Origin: CBDCFL01 sp965216135 | Lineage (GTDB): Bacteria; Pseudomonadota; Alphaproteobacteria; Rhodobacterales; Rhodobacteraceae | Length of the DNA: 46,208 nucleotides | NCBI GenBank assembly: GCA_965216135.1 | Contig: CBDCFL010000013.1 | Span: 1-46,208, forward strand | Reading direction: 5' to 3' | Part shown: piece after piece, positions 32,442 to 42,065 of the stretch | Layout: each line of letters opens with the position of its first letter | How positions within the stretch are numbered: position 1 is the stretch's first letter | Position numbers and translations under genes: made by a program | The notes under the pieces: model-generated | Told to the model about the DNA's origin: nothing | Seen by the model: the letters and a program-made list of their open reading frames with translations, nothing else | Database searches by the model: none

Positions 32442-34160
32442 ATGGCACGCATCCTCATCACCAGCGCGATCCCTTATATCAATGGGATCAAGCATCTGGG
32501 CAACCTGGTCGGCAGCCAGTTGCCAGCCGATCTGTACGCCCGATACATGCGCGCGCGCGGCCATGAGGTTCTGTTCATCTGCGCGACCGATGAGCACGGA
32601 ACCCCGGCAGAGCTCGCTGCCGCCAAAGCGGGCAAGCCGGTGGCTGAATATTGCGCCGAAATGTGGGCGGTCCAGAAGGACCTCAGCGATGGGTTCCGCC
32701 TGTCGTTTGATCATTTCGGGCGTTCTTCCAGCCCGCAGAACCACAAACTGACCCAGCATTTCGCCGGGCGGCTGGCGGATGCAGGCCTGATCGAGGAAGT
32801 GGTTGAGAAACAAGTCTATTCTAAGGCTGACGGCCGGTTTCTGCCTGATCGCTATATCGAGGGAACCTGCCCCAATTGCGGTTATGAGCGCGCCCGTGGG
32901 GACCAATGCGAAAATTGCACCAAACAGCTCGACCCGACCGACCTGATCGATCCGCGCAGCGCGATTTCGGGCTCGACCGATCTGGAAGTTCGCGAGACCA
33001 GGCACCTCTATCTGCGTCAGTCCGCCTTGCGCGATGATCTGGACAAATGGATCGAAAGCAAAACCGATTGGCCGATCCTGACCACCTCGATTGCCAAGAA
33101 GTGGCTGCACGATGGCGACGGCTTGCAGGATCGCGGCATCACCCGCGATCTTGACTGGGGTGTGCCGGTGAAACGCGGCGATGCAGACTGGCCCGGCATG
33201 GAAGGCAAGGTCTTCTACGTTTGGTTCGACGCGCCGATCGAATATATCGCTGCGACCAAAGAATGGGCCGACGCGAACGGCAAGACCGACGCCGATTGGG
33301 AACGCTGGTGGCGCATTGACAAGGGCGCCGATGACGTCACTTACGTGCAGTTCATGGGCAAGGATAACGTGCCATTTCACACGCTGTCCTTCCCGGCCAC
33401 GATCATGGGTTCGGGCGAACCGTGGAAGCTGGTCGATTACATCAAATCATTCAACTTCCTGAACTACGACGGCGGCCAGTTTAGCACGTCGCAGGGCCGT
33501 GGCGTGTTCATGGATCAGGCCTTGTCTATCCTGCCCGCCGATTACTGGAGATGGTGGCTTTTGTCCCACGCGCCGGAAAATTCAGATGCCGAGTTTACAT
33601 GGGAAAACTTTCAGGCGTCGGTAAACAAAGACCTCGCCGATGTGCTGGGCAATTTTGTGAGCCGAGTCACAAAATTCTGCCGGTCGAAATGGGGTGAGGT
33701 GGTGCCTGAGGGCGGGCAAATCGGTACAACTGAAACGGGCCTGATCGCGGAGCTTTCGACACGTATCCAAGTCTACCAGAAACACATGGAAGCGATGGAT
33801 ATCCGCAAAGCGTCGGCAGAGCTGCGCGCGGTCTGGGTCGCAGGAAATGAGTATCTGCAGGCCGCCGCCCCCTGGGCGGCCTTCAAAGACGACCCGGCGC
33901 GCGCCGCCGCCCAGATCCGCCTATCTCTGAACCTGATCCGGCTTTACGCCGTCCTGTCAGCGCCGTTCATTCCGGACGCATCAGCCGCCCTGATGGCTGC
34001 CCTGAAAACCAGCGATGACAGCTGGCCGGATGACATCGAAACCGCGCTTCAATCTCTGCGCGCAGGTCACGCGTTTGTCGTGCCAGACAACCTGTTTCGC
34101 AAGATCACTGACGATGAGCGCGACGACTGGCAGGCGCGGTTTGCGGGTGCGCGCGCCTGA
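32442..34160 (+). CDS. metG: Methionyl-tRNA synthetase
   Basis: A 572-residue class I synthetase. The HIGH-type motif is PYINGIKHLGN near residue 16. The connective domain carries the zinc knuckle CPNCGYERARGDQCENC near 146. The anticodon-binding domain starts around residue 385 with NKDLADVLGNFVSR. The KMSKS position reads FSTSQGRGVF near 348, so the usual second lysine is replaced, a variant I believe is shared by relatives. It charges tRNA-Met. There is no C-terminal dimerisation domain. Complete and undamaged. Confidence 0.96.
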   Translation: MARILITSAIPYINGIKHLGNLVGSQLPADLYARYMRARGHEVLFICATDEHGTPAELAAAKAGKPVAEYCAEMWAVQKDLSDGFRLSFDHFGRSSSPQNHKLTQHFAGRLADAGLIEEVVEKQVYSKADGRFLPDRYIEGTCPNCGYERARGDQCENCTKQLDPTDLIDPRSAISGSTDLEVRETRHLYLRQSALRDDLDKWIESKTDWPILTTSIAKKWLHDGDGLQDRGITRDLDWGVPVKRGDADWPGMEGKVFYVWFDAPIEYIAATKEWADANGKTDADWERWWRIDKGADDVTYVQFMGKDNVPFHTLSFPATIMGSGEPWKLVDYIKSFNFLNYDGGQFSTSQGRGVFMDQALSILPADYWRWWLLSHAPENSDAEFTWENFQASVNKDLADVLGNFVSRVTKFCRSKWGEVVPEGGQIGTTETGLIAELSTRIQVYQKHMEAMDIRKASAELRAVWVAGNEYLQAAAPWAAFKDDPARAAAQIRLSLNLIRLYAVLSAPFIPDASAALMAALKTSDDSWPDDIETALQSLRAGHAFVVPDNLFRKITDDERDDWQARFAGARA

Positions 34161-34163
34161 TCC

Positions 34164-34195
34164 TTCATTTTGCCAACAAATATCCGCGCCGACGC
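34164..34195 (+). repeat. Post-stop intergenic repeat, copy 2
   Basis: TTCATTTTGCC followed by AAATATCCGCGCCGACGC, three bases after the metG stop. It is a diverged relative of the copies at 16538 and 43286, in the same orientation relative to its upstream gene. Confidence 0.5.
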
Positions 34196-34281
34196 AGCAA
34201 GTATTGATGCGACCAACTCTGTGATAACATTCGCCCCTGAAACCGCTCCGCCAAGTGGCGATAACCGCAAGGGGACTATCC

Positions 34282-34681
34282 ATGAACGTTTCACGTTATT
34301 TTCTGCTGATCGCCATCGTCTGGTTGCTGATCGGCATGGGCATGGGCCTTTATATGGGTGACATCGACGACTTTTCGCTCAGGCCCATACACGCCCACAT
34401 CAATCTGATCGGGTTCACTCTGACGGCGATTTTCGCCGCCATCTACAAAGTGTTTCCGGCGATGGCCGCCAGCAAACTGGCCCCGGTGCTATTTCTGGCT
34501 GCACCAGTTTGGCGCGCTCGCGATCATCACATCGCTGTTCCTGATCTATGGAAACACGTTTGAAAACGATGAAGAAGGGCTCGCCTTAATCATTCACATC
34601 GTGTTTTTCGTCGTGTTCGTAATCGGGTTATTCGGCGGCACATTGGTGCTTGGCTGGAACGCCTGGAAAAACGCGCATTAA
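34282..34681 (+). pseudogene. Small four-helix membrane protein with conserved histidines, copy 1, frameshifted
   Basis: Begins MNVSRYFLLIAIVWLLIGMG and contains RPIHAHINLIGFTLTAIFAAIYKVFPAMAASKLA. One extra base near 34488-34490 then shifts the frame; the true continuation is HFWLHQFGALAIITSLFLIY and VVFVIGLFGGTLVLGWNAWKNAH, ending at 34681. Restored, it is 132 residues with four membrane helices and the histidine pattern HAH plus HFWLH, reminiscent of a fragment of heme-copper oxidase subunit I. Function unknown. A paralogue follows at 34776 with a matching 5' leader. Confidence 0.78.
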
Positions 34682-34775
34682 TAGCCAAGGCGGTTTGATT
34701 TCCGCCGCAAGCGCCGTAAAATTCGTCCCCTGAAACCGTGCTGCCAAAGGGCGGTAACCAAAAGGGGGACTATCC

Positions 34776-35152
34776 ATGAATGTTTCACGCTATTTTCTGC
34801 TGATCGCAATAGTTTATCTGCTGGTCGGCATGGGCTTGGGCGAATACATGGCCGGAAGCGATGATACGACGCTCAGGCCATTGCATGCCCATATCAATCT
34901 GGTCGGCTCCACCCTGATGGCGATCTTCGCTGCGATCTACAAAGTGTATCCGGCGATGGCCGCAAGCAGCTGGCAACGGTGCATTTCTGGCTGCACCAGG
35001 CTGGCGCTCTCTCTCTTCTCACCCTCTTTTATCTGGTATTCGGCACGTCGGTAGAGGAATCCAAGTATATCCCGTTCATTTTTGTCAGCGAAATCGGATT
35101 ATTCGGCGGTACGCTGGTGTTTGCCTGGAACGCGGTGCGCAACGCCCATTAG
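34776..35152 (+). pseudogene. Small four-helix membrane protein with conserved histidines, copy 2, frameshifted
   Basis: A tandem paralogue of 34282-34681: MNVSRYFLLIAIVYLLVGMG, RPLHAHINLVGSTLMAIFAAIYKVYPAMAAS. One base is missing near 34968 (codon AAA before CTG in copy 1); the restored frame gives VHFWLHQAGALSLLTLFYLV and GLFGGTLVFAWNAVRNAH ending at 35152, 125 residues. The preceding 50 bp, including GGGGGACTATCC before the ATG, is also duplicated. Both copies are broken within about 30 bp of the same aligned position by different indels. Confidence 0.78.
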
Positions 35153-35233
35153 ATTTGCGGCACGATGTGTGCTTGGCACCAGCCTAAGGTCGCATTATAG
35201 GCGTGCCTTCAGCCAGTGTGGGAGCGCGCGGAA

Positions 35234-36019
35234 ATGCAAGGCAGCGCCAATCTGAACGTCATGATCAAGGCCGCCCGTAAGGCCGGGCGCTCGCTGGTGA
35301 AAGATTTTCAGGAGGTCGAAAATCTTCAGGTCTCGATGAAAGGCCCGGGCGATTTCGTCTCAAAAGCCGACATTGCGGCCGAAAACATCATTCGAACCGA
35401 ATTGAGCGAGGCCCGCCCGACATACGGCTGGCTGGCCGAAGAAAGCGGCGAGACACCGGGCAAGGATCCCACCCGGCGCTGGATTGTCGACCCGCTGGAC
35501 GGCACCACAAATTACCTGCATGGGCTGCCACATTGGGCAGTTTCTATTGCGCTAGAACACAAAGGCCAGATCATCGCCGGCGTGGTGTTTGACCCGGCCA
35601 AAGACGAAATGTTCGTAGCTGAAAAAGGCGTAGGCGCGAGGGTCAATGAAAGCCGCCTGCGCGTCTCTGCGCGCACCCACATGATCGAGGCACTGTTTGC
35701 CACTGGCCTGCCCTTTGGCGGGCGCGCCGATCTGCCCGACACGCTTGCCGAATTGGCGCGTGTTCTGCCCACCTGCTCTGGCGTTCGCCGTTGGGGCGCT
35801 GCCGCGCTCGATCTGGCCTATGTGGCGGCGGGGCGGCTGGACGGTTATTGGGAGCGGCCCGTGAACCCCTGGGACATAGCCGCAGGCATGTTGATCGTTC
35901 GCGAAGCGGGCGGGCTTGTCGACGGGCTGAAGCGCCTCACCGACCCGCTGCAAACCGGCGATATTATCTGCGCCAACGAACCGATCTTTGACCAGTTTGC
36001 CAAAGTTGTCCGTGGCTAG
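35234..36019 (+). CDS. suhB: Inositol monophosphatase family protein (SuhB-like)
   Basis: A 261-residue lithium-sensitive phosphatase-fold protein. It shows the metal site residues LAEESGE near 69, WIVDPLDGTTNYLHG near 85 and PWDIAAGMLIVREAGG near 212. It should dephosphorylate inositol monophosphate or a related sugar phosphate; E. coli SuhB also assists ribosomal RNA transcription. I chose the ATG at 35234 over the GTG at 35216 because MQGSANLNVMIKAARKAG matches the usual start. It stands alone on the plus strand, convergent with the rhomboid gene. Confidence 0.9.
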   Translation: MQGSANLNVMIKAARKAGRSLVKDFQEVENLQVSMKGPGDFVSKADIAAENIIRTELSEARPTYGWLAEESGETPGKDPTRRWIVDPLDGTTNYLHGLPHWAVSIALEHKGQIIAGVVFDPAKDEMFVAEKGVGARVNESRLRVSARTHMIEALFATGLPFGGRADLPDTLAELARVLPTCSGVRRWGAAALDLAYVAAGRLDGYWERPVNPWDIAAGMLIVREAGGLVDGLKRLTDPLQTGDIICANEPIFDQFAKVVRG

Positions 36020-36102
36020 GGCACATCGGCCGGGTGATTGCGCCCTTCTGTCCAGTCGAATTCACCCAACCTGTCGATCTCGACCCCTTCAATTGCGGCG
36101 CG

Positions 36103-36852
36103 TCATCGCGGCCTGCGGCGCACCACTGGCACCCGGCTCTGGCTGTATTTGTATTTTGCGTCCGCATGTGGCGGATGACCGTCCGACGAACGCCAGTAGT
36201 TTGACGCACCCAACTTCAGCCACAGCGGCACGGTCAGCAAAAACCCCGCGGCGAAGCCACCTGCATGGGCCCAGTAGGCCATCCCGCCGACGCCGCCGAG
36301 CGTTGCGGCGCCGTTAAAGAGCTGCAGACCAAACCAGACACCCAGAACCAACCAGGCCGGGATGGGGATGATCTTGAAGAAAATGACAAAGAAAAAGAAC
36401 ACATCAATTCGTGACTTTGGATAGAGCAACAAATACCCGCCCATCACCCCCGCAACAGCGCCCGAAGCACCGATTACGGGAACTCGCGAAAACGGATCGG
36501 ACGCAACCTGCGCAAGCCCGGCCATAACCGCACAGAGCAGGTAGAATACCGCAAACAACAGATGGCCCATCTGGTCTTCGAGATTGTCGCCGAAAATCCA
36601 CAAAAACAGCATGTTACCGGCCAGATGCAGCAATTCGGCGTGAAGAAATGCCGAGGTGACAAACCCCTGCCAGCCAAATCCTGACGTTATCTTTGCCGGA
36701 ACGAGCGCATAAGCATCATACAGCCGAAAAACGATCGCCTGGTCGGCGATCGCCTGCCAGCTCATCAGGAAAATCGCGACATTGGCAAGGATCAGACCAA
36801 CCGTCACGTAAGGGGTTCGCCGTGACGGGTTGTGATCGCGGATCGGAAACAT
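36103..36852 (-). CDS. Rhomboid-family intramembrane serine protease
   Basis: A 249-residue membrane protein with six to seven helices. The catalytic serine is in PVIGASGAVAGVMGGY near residue 130 and the catalytic histidine in YWAHAGGFAAGFLL near 203; the helix 2 HLAGNMLFLWIFGDNLED segment near 77 holds the conserved His and Asn. It cleaves transmembrane segments of other proteins; its substrates are unknown. The N-terminus MFPIRDHNPSRRTPYVT is typical. It faces away from the tRNA-Leu gene. Confidence 0.92.
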   Translation of the reverse strand: MFPIRDHNPSRRTPYVTVGLILANVAIFLMSWQAIADQAIVFRLYDAYALVPAKITSGFGWQGFVTSAFLHAELLHLAGNMLFLWIFGDNLEDQMGHLLFAVFYLLCAVMAGLAQVASDPFSRVPVIGASGAVAGVMGGYLLLYPKSRIDVFFFFVIFFKIIPIPAWLVLGVWFGLQLFNGAATLGGVGGMAYWAHAGGFAAGFLLTVPLWLKLGASNYWRSSDGHPPHADAKYKYSQSRVPVVRRRPR

Positions 36853-36986
36853 GTCTCAACAGGTGGTGCCAAGTTGAACGCGCGTCAAGCAGCAAAAGCG
36901 CGGCTCTTGAATTGCACCCATGCCTGTCCGAACTCGCCTATCCTATCCAGCCGTCGCAACCGGACGGCACCGAGCTTCGGGCGCTC

Positions 36987-37014
36987 TTGTCAAACCGGCA
37001 AAGCACATTATGGT
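36987..37014 (+). promoter_or_regulatory. Sigma-70-type promoter of tRNA-Leu
   Basis: TTGTCA (36987-36992), a 16-bp spacer and TATGGT (37009-37014), ending 10 bp before the mature tRNA start. Position and spacing fit a tRNA promoter. Confidence 0.6.
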
Positions 37015-37024
37015 CGCCTTTCAT

Positions 37025-37111
37025 GCCCGCGTGGTGGAATGGTAGACACAGGGGACTTAAAATCCCCAGGCCCGAAAGGCCGTGCCGGTTCAAGTCCGGC
37101 CGCGGGTACCA
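37025..37111 (+). tRNA. tRNA-Leu (TAA)
   Basis: An 87-nt class II tRNA. The acceptor stem GCCCGCG pairs with CGCGGGT (G1-U72), and ACCA is encoded. Anticodon stem GGGGA/TCCCC with loop CTTAAAA gives anticodon TAA at 37058-37060. The variable arm GGCCCGAAAGGCCGT forms a hairpin. The T arm is GCCGG-TTCAAGT-CCGGC. Confidence 0.95.
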
Positions 37112-37208
37112 ATCCAGCCTGTCAATCTGGATTATTCGCCTCTAACAACCACTTCGTAGCATATTTTGTGTAGCGCAATTGTAGCAAAATCGGTTACGTT
37201 GGGTTTCA

Positions 37209-39322
37209 ATGTCTCCAGTTCACAACGATTGCGCCAGTTCCTTGTACCTCACCCGAATTGCCCGATCGGCCAGATTGGCCTTTGTCGTATCCGCCGTATT
37301 TGGCGTGTCTGCCTGCCAGCACGGCGCGGGCCAAATCAGCTACAACATGTTCGTCGATCCGGCCTCGCTCAGTGTCAGCCTCAACGGCTGGACCGCATTT
37401 CCCGCCGCAATTGAAACCGCGGCAACGACCGTACGCAATTCAGCGGTCTTCCAGGTGCAGAGCTTTTTTTCGGCATTCACCGGAAAGTCTCATTTTTCGC
37501 TATCGACCGCCAACGTCGAATATGCCCATGCCGCAGGGATCACCGGCGCGGGGCAGAAAATCGCGATCATCGACGAAGGCTTTCTAACGAGCCACGAAGT
37601 GTTTTCGGGCAAATCTGTCACCACCTATAGCAGCGTTTACGCGCCGAGCGGGAGCGATCCCTGCAATACGGACCCCAACGTGACGTGTCACGGCGCACAT
37701 GGCACCGCGGTTGCAGCTGTCGCTGCGGGCAGCGATGCGTCAGGTGACATGATTGGCGTCGCACCGGGCGCAAGTCTGCTGCTCGAAGATTTTTCTTCTG
37801 ACCTCGACATGGCCAGTGCCACCAATCAGGCAGCGGCCGCCGGGGCAATCGTGCAGAACAATTCCTGGGGATATGCCGGGGCATTTGGCACGCAATCGGC
37901 CTATAATTCGCTGGTCCAAACGCGGACGCGCAATCCTATATCAATGCCCTGCGAAATTTTGCCAACAGCGGTGTGATCGTCTTTGCAGCCTCTAATGATA
38001 CCGGCGCGACCACCTATGATCTGGCCGTCGCTCTGCCTGATTTTGTGTCCGGGCTAGAGGCCTCGTTTCTGGCCGTGGTCAATGCCGTACCGACAATGAG
38101 CGGCGGCAATATCCAGTCGGCGACACGTTATTCAGCTGCCTGTCTTGAGGCAGCGCGATATTGCCTGACCGCCGACGGCAGCGTCTATGCGGCCAGCATA
38201 TTGCCTAATCAGCCAAACACGACGACCAATTACCAATTCTGGATCGGCAGCTCTTTCGCTGCGCCGCAGGTTTCCGGCGCCGTGGCGCTCTTGGCCCAAG
38301 CCTTCCCAAGCCTGACCGCGCCAGAACTTCGCGCGCGGATTTTGGCCTCGGCCGACAATTCGTTTTTTGTCCACGCCGGATTTGTGCGGTTTACCAGCAT
38401 AGTTGAACACGGTTTCAATTCCGAGTTTGGTCACGGTTTTCTGGATATTGCCGCAGCACTTTTGCCGATAGGCGGGTCTTACATCCCGGCCAGCGCTGGC
38501 GGGACCGTATCGATTGAGGAACCCCTGATCGTCAGCCACGGCGCATCCGGCAATGCGATAATCGCGCGCCTCGCCGCACAGGAGTTTTCATATACAGACG
38601 GATTTGGTGCGAGGTTTTCTGCGCAAGCGGATGTTCTCGCCGCAAGTGGCCTGCCTGCCCGCGATCCTGTGTCATTTCTCAATGAGCGCCTGTGGCAAGG
38701 CGATATCGAGCTGGCAGCCCTTGGCACCGGATTTGCCGATTACCTGCCCGGGGACCAGCACAGCATCAATTATGGGGTCGGAAAACTGAGTTTTCTGACG
38801 CCGATCGACAGCAGAGCGAACAATTTCGGCGTCGATTACCAAAGCCGCGCTGCTTCGGGTTTATATTTTGGGTTCACCGCTCTGATCGAGGATGGCGGAT
38901 TTGTCGGTAACACACTGACAAGCCCCAACACCGATACACGCGCTGCTCATGCCGGCGTAAATCTTGGATGGTCGGCCGCCATCGCGCCAGGCCTCTCACT
39001 GGCGCTGGGGGCGCGGGCGGGGGTCGCACTGCCGGTGAGCGGCGCAGGGGATGTAATTGGTTTCGGCCCCACAGGGTATGACGAACTTGGTCTACAGCTT
39101 TTGGCGAGCAATTGGTCGGCGCGCGGAGACCGGTTTTCATTTTCATTGCGCCTGCCACAAGCGGTCAATTCCGGTGCGGCGGCAATCATGCTGCCAGTGA
39201 CCACCAACAGCGGCGCGCCTGTCCTTCGGCAGCTGGACATATCCATGGTGCCCGATGCGCGCCAGGTTGATCTGTCAGCGGATTATGTGCTGCCGGTCGG
39301 ATCGGGCCGAGACGTGATCTAG
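37209..39322 (+). pseudogene. Subtilisin-like (S8) autotransporter serine protease, frameshifted and 3'-truncated by IS630
   Basis: A signal sequence ending in VFGVSAC (lipobox-like) precedes an S8 protease domain with the triad Asp in KIAIIDEGF, His in CHGAHGTAVAAVAAG and Ser in WIGSSFAAPQVSGAV. One base is missing near 37917-37925, so the frame breaks after YNSLVQT and resumes in DAQSYINALRNFANSGVIVFAASND. A C-terminal beta-rich region with alternating hydrophobic strands (FGVDYQSRAASGLYFGFTALI, HAGVNLGWSAAI) looks like an autotransporter barrel. The gene ends at TAG 39320-39322, formed by its own TA target plus the first base of an IS630, so the last barrel strands are lost. It is unlikely to be functional. 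Confidence 0.82.
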
Positions 39323-39520
39323 AGCCTCGGATTGAATTTCTGAATCAAAGGGATTCCCACAAGGCTTGATTTGTGATTCACCATATTTGGAGGTGGATCA
39401 TGGGCAAGACACTATCACTGGACCTGCGTGAGCGGGTTCTTGCGTTCATCGTAGAGGGCCATTCGTGTCACGAAGCTGCGCGGCGGTTTCGGATATCAGC
39501 GGCGAGTGCCGTGCGGATTA

Positions 39521-40680
39521 TACCAACGGCCCTAGTCGTTGACCGTTTTGGCCCATTGTCGGTAGTGATTGACGTGATTGCGGTTTTGTCGTTTGCAAAG
39601 AAGTTCCATGCTTCGCAACACCTGTCGACGATCTGCTCATAATTGTCGAAGACGGATATGGCGAGCTTGTTGGCACGCAGATAAGCCCACACATTTTCCA
39701 TCGGGTTGAGTTCAGGGGAATAGGGCGGGAGTTTGAGCAGGGTGATGTTGTCGGGTACCTCCAGCTCTGCCGAACCGTGCCAGCCAGCGCCATCCAGAAT
39801 GAGAAGGGCATGTGCGCCCGATGCGACGGTTTTAGCGATCTCGGCGAGATGCGCGCTCATGGCCTGTGTGTCGGCATGTGGCATGATCAGAGCGGCCGCT
39901 TCAGCCCGTTCCGGGCAGACGGCACCGAAAATGTAGCTCCAGATATAGCGGGTGTCGCGCGGGGCACGGGGGCGTGTTCCACGCTCGGCCCAGATACGGG
40001 TGAGCGTGCCCTGCTGGCCAACCCGCGCTTCATCCTGAAACCATATCTCCAGGGGCTTGCTGCGGGCTGTTTCCGGCAAGGCTGCTTCTACCTCTGCGGC
40101 GAAGTTTTTTTAAAAGCCTCCTGTGCATCCGGGTCGGATTTCGGATGCTGCGGGCGCACCGACAGACGCCGAAAGCCCAGGCTTGCCAATTGTTTGCCAA
40201 CAGTTCGCTCATGCATGGTGACGCCGAAGCGCTCTTCGATCTTGCGTTTCAGATCAATGCGCCGCCAGCGCACAACCCCATCGGTTTCGGGGTCGGGACC
40301 CGCCCGAACCATTTCCGCCAACTCCTCCTTCTGTGCCGCGCTCAGCAGACAGGGTGGATCCGGCGGGCGACGGTTGAACAGGCCCGACACGCCCTCCGCA
40401 TTGTAACGGTGGGCCCAATCCCGCAGCGTCTGCCGATCCATGCCGCAGTTTTCTGCCGCCGTCTTGCGGTCAACCCCATCCAGAACCAGGGCAATCGCCA
40501 ACATCCGTCGCGCCGCTTTCCCATCCCGGCACCGCGCCGCTTCCTGGCGAAGCTCGCCTGCGGACTTGTCTTTGCGCGTAATCCTTACTGCCATCAAAGC
40601 CTCCCTTGCCTTGATGCCACTGAATCAGATCACGCCGCTCGTGGGAATCCCCTTGAGTCAAATCTGGGGGCCGTTGGTAT
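39521..40680 (-). mobile_element. IS630-family element type C
   Basis: A 1160-bp element flanked by TA at 39519-39520 and 40681-40682. Its ends TACCAACGGCCC and GGGCCGTTGGTAT are inverted repeats. It is inserted in type D OrfA in the opposite orientation. Removing it restores the OrfA frame exactly, which confirms the boundaries. Confidence 0.9.
39532..40594 (-). pseudogene. IS630-family transposase (type C), two frameshifts
   Basis: The start at 40594 (MAVRITRKDKSAGELRQEAA, preceded by GGGAGG) gives the DNA-binding half through LSVRPQHPKSDPDAQEAFKK. At 40107-40113 a run of seven A (minus strand) replaces the eight A of types A and B and shifts the frame; the DDE half follows (LEIWFQDEARVGQ, LILDGAGWHG, ELNPMENVWAYLR). 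A second shift near 39560 hides the expected end RQWAKTVND and the stop at 39532-39534. The poly-A shift could be a programmed -1 site, but the second lesion suggests inactivity. Confidence 0.8.
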
Positions 40681-40900
40681 TAGGCAGCGCCGCCGACAAA
40701 CGGGTTCCATCGCACCAGCCAAGCGGGGCCGACCAAAAGGCAGCAGCAGACTGGAAGTGTTTGCGGGGTTTCTCAAGACAACAGTGGATCGCAGGCCAGA
40801 CATTACGATGCCGGAACTGGCCGAGGCGCTTATTCAGGAACACGATATGCGGGCCGCTCCGGCAGAGCTGTCGCGCTTCCTCAAGCACCGGCTCGGTTAT

Positions 40901-42065
40901 ACCACTGAGCGGAATGCCTGACTCACGTTGGGGATTCCCAAGCGGTCCGATCTCTGACTCAATGTGGTGAACCAATGAGGTTCGCCATGGCAGCGCCTAT
41001 CGACTTACGGAACGATTTTGACAGCGTCTCACTGCGGCGCCTCGCGAAGAGGACCAGGGACGCGACCCAGAGCCGTCGTCTGCTGGCGTTGGCCGAGGTC
41101 TACGATGGTGGCAGCAGGACGGATGCGTCGCGGATCGGCGGCGTCGGTCTGCAGATCATTCGCGACTGGGTGCTGCGCTTCAACGCCCGCGGACCGGACG
41201 GGCTGGTCGATGGGAAGTCACCGGGCGCACCCTCGAAGCTCAACGCCGATCACCGCCGCGCACTGGCGGAGGTTGTTGAGGCCGGCCCGGTCCCGGCGGT
41301 GGACGGCGTCGTGCGCTGGCGGCGCAAGGACCTGGCGCGGTGGCTCTTGGAGACGTTCGCCATCTCGCTCGACGAGACCACGGTCGGGCGCGAGTTGAAG
41401 GCGCTCGGCTTCGCCAAGATCTCGGCGCGGCCGCGCCACTACGCGCAAAACGAGCTGGCCGTCGAGGCTTTTAAAAAAAACTTCCCCGCCGAACTGGCGA
41501 AGATCCGGGCGAGGCTCCCGAAAGGCGTCGAGATAGAGCTGTGGTGGCAAGATGAAGCCCGCATCGGCCAGAAGAATAAGCTCACACGCCGATGGGCCAG
41601 ACGTGGCACGCGCCCGCGGGCGCCCCGCGACCAGCGCACCGAATGGGCCTATATCTTCGGCGCGATCTGTCCCGCGAAGGGGAAAGGCGCCGGGCTGGTC
41701 ATGCCCTGGTGCGACACCGACGCCATGGCGGCGCACCTCATCGAGATCAGTGCCGCCGTCGATCCCGGCGCCCATGCGGTGCTGATCGTCGATCAGGCCG
41801 GTTGGCACTTGACGCCCAAGCTGGCGATCCCCGACAACATCACCGTCCTGGCGCTGCCGCCACGATCGCCCGAGTTGAACCCGGTGGAGAATGTCTGGCA
41901 ATTCATGCGCGACAACTGGTTGTCGAACCGGATCTTCAAATCCTACGAAGACATCGTCGCGCTGTGCTGCCAAGCCTGGAACAACCTCATCGACCAACCA
42001 TGGAAGATCATGTCCCTCGGCATGCGCAAATGGGCGCATGGGTTCTGATCAATGACCGTTGGTAT
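40901..42065 (+). mobile_element. IS630-family element type B (intact)
   Basis: A 1165-bp element flanked by TA at 40899-40900 and 42066-42067, with left end TACCACTGAGCGG and right end ACCGTTGGTAT. Another copy of its right end opens the window (1-56). It is inserted in the type D remnant, but type D sequence does not resume on its right, so an adjacent deletion or rearrangement followed. Confidence 0.88.
40987..42048 (+). CDS. IS630-family transposase (type B)
   Basis: A 353-residue transposase, related to but distinct from type A. The DNA-binding half includes QSRRLLALAEVYDGGSRTDASRIGGVGLQIIRDWVLRF; the DDE half includes LWWQDEARIGQKNK, LIVDQAGWHLTP and ELNPVENVWQFMRDNWLS. An eight-A run encodes KKNF as in type A. 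The ATG at 40987 matches the spacing of the type A start; an ATG at 40975 would add four residues. The open frame suggests activity. Confidence 0.93.
   Translation: MAAPIDLRNDFDSVSLRRLAKRTRDATQSRRLLALAEVYDGGSRTDASRIGGVGLQIIRDWVLRFNARGPDGLVDGKSPGAPSKLNADHRRALAEVVEAGPVPAVDGVVRWRRKDLARWLLETFAISLDETTVGRELKALGFAKISARPRHYAQNELAVEAFKKNFPAELAKIRARLPKGVEIELWWQDEARIGQKNKLTRRWARRGTRPRAPRDQRTEWAYIFGAICPAKGKGAGLVMPWCDTDAMAAHLIEISAAVDPGAHAVLIVDQAGWHLTPKLAIPDNITVLALPPRSPELNPVENVWQFMRDNWLSNRIFKSYEDIVALCCQAWNNLIDQPWKIMSLGMRKWAHGF

Larger units (their letters stand above)
39322..40900 (+). mobile_element. IS630-family element type D, remnant split by two other IS
   Basis: Its left end GAGCCTCGGATTGAATTTC follows TA at 39320-39321. 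Sequence of this element survives only at 39322-39520 and 40683-40900; between them is IS630 type C, and at 40901 IS630 type B begins. The second transposase frame and right end are missing. It is the oldest insertion of the nest. Confidence 0.75.
39400..40900 (+). pseudogene. IS630-family OrfA (type D), interrupted
   Basis: The first part reads MGKTLSLDLRERVLAFIVEG...AARRFRISAASAVRI up to 39520. Removing the type C element and one TA rejoins it to RQRRRQTGSIAPAKRGRPKG and on through PELAEALIQEHDMRAAPAELSRFLKHRLGYT, where the type B element is inserted. This is the helix-turn-helix half of a two-frame IS630 transposase. The catalytic half is absent. Confidence 0.8.

Noticed and set aside
34282..35152. 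Programmed frameshifting to express the two small membrane proteins
   Set aside because: The two copies need shifts in opposite directions at different sequences, and neither has a slippery heptamer, so decay or sequence error is simpler.
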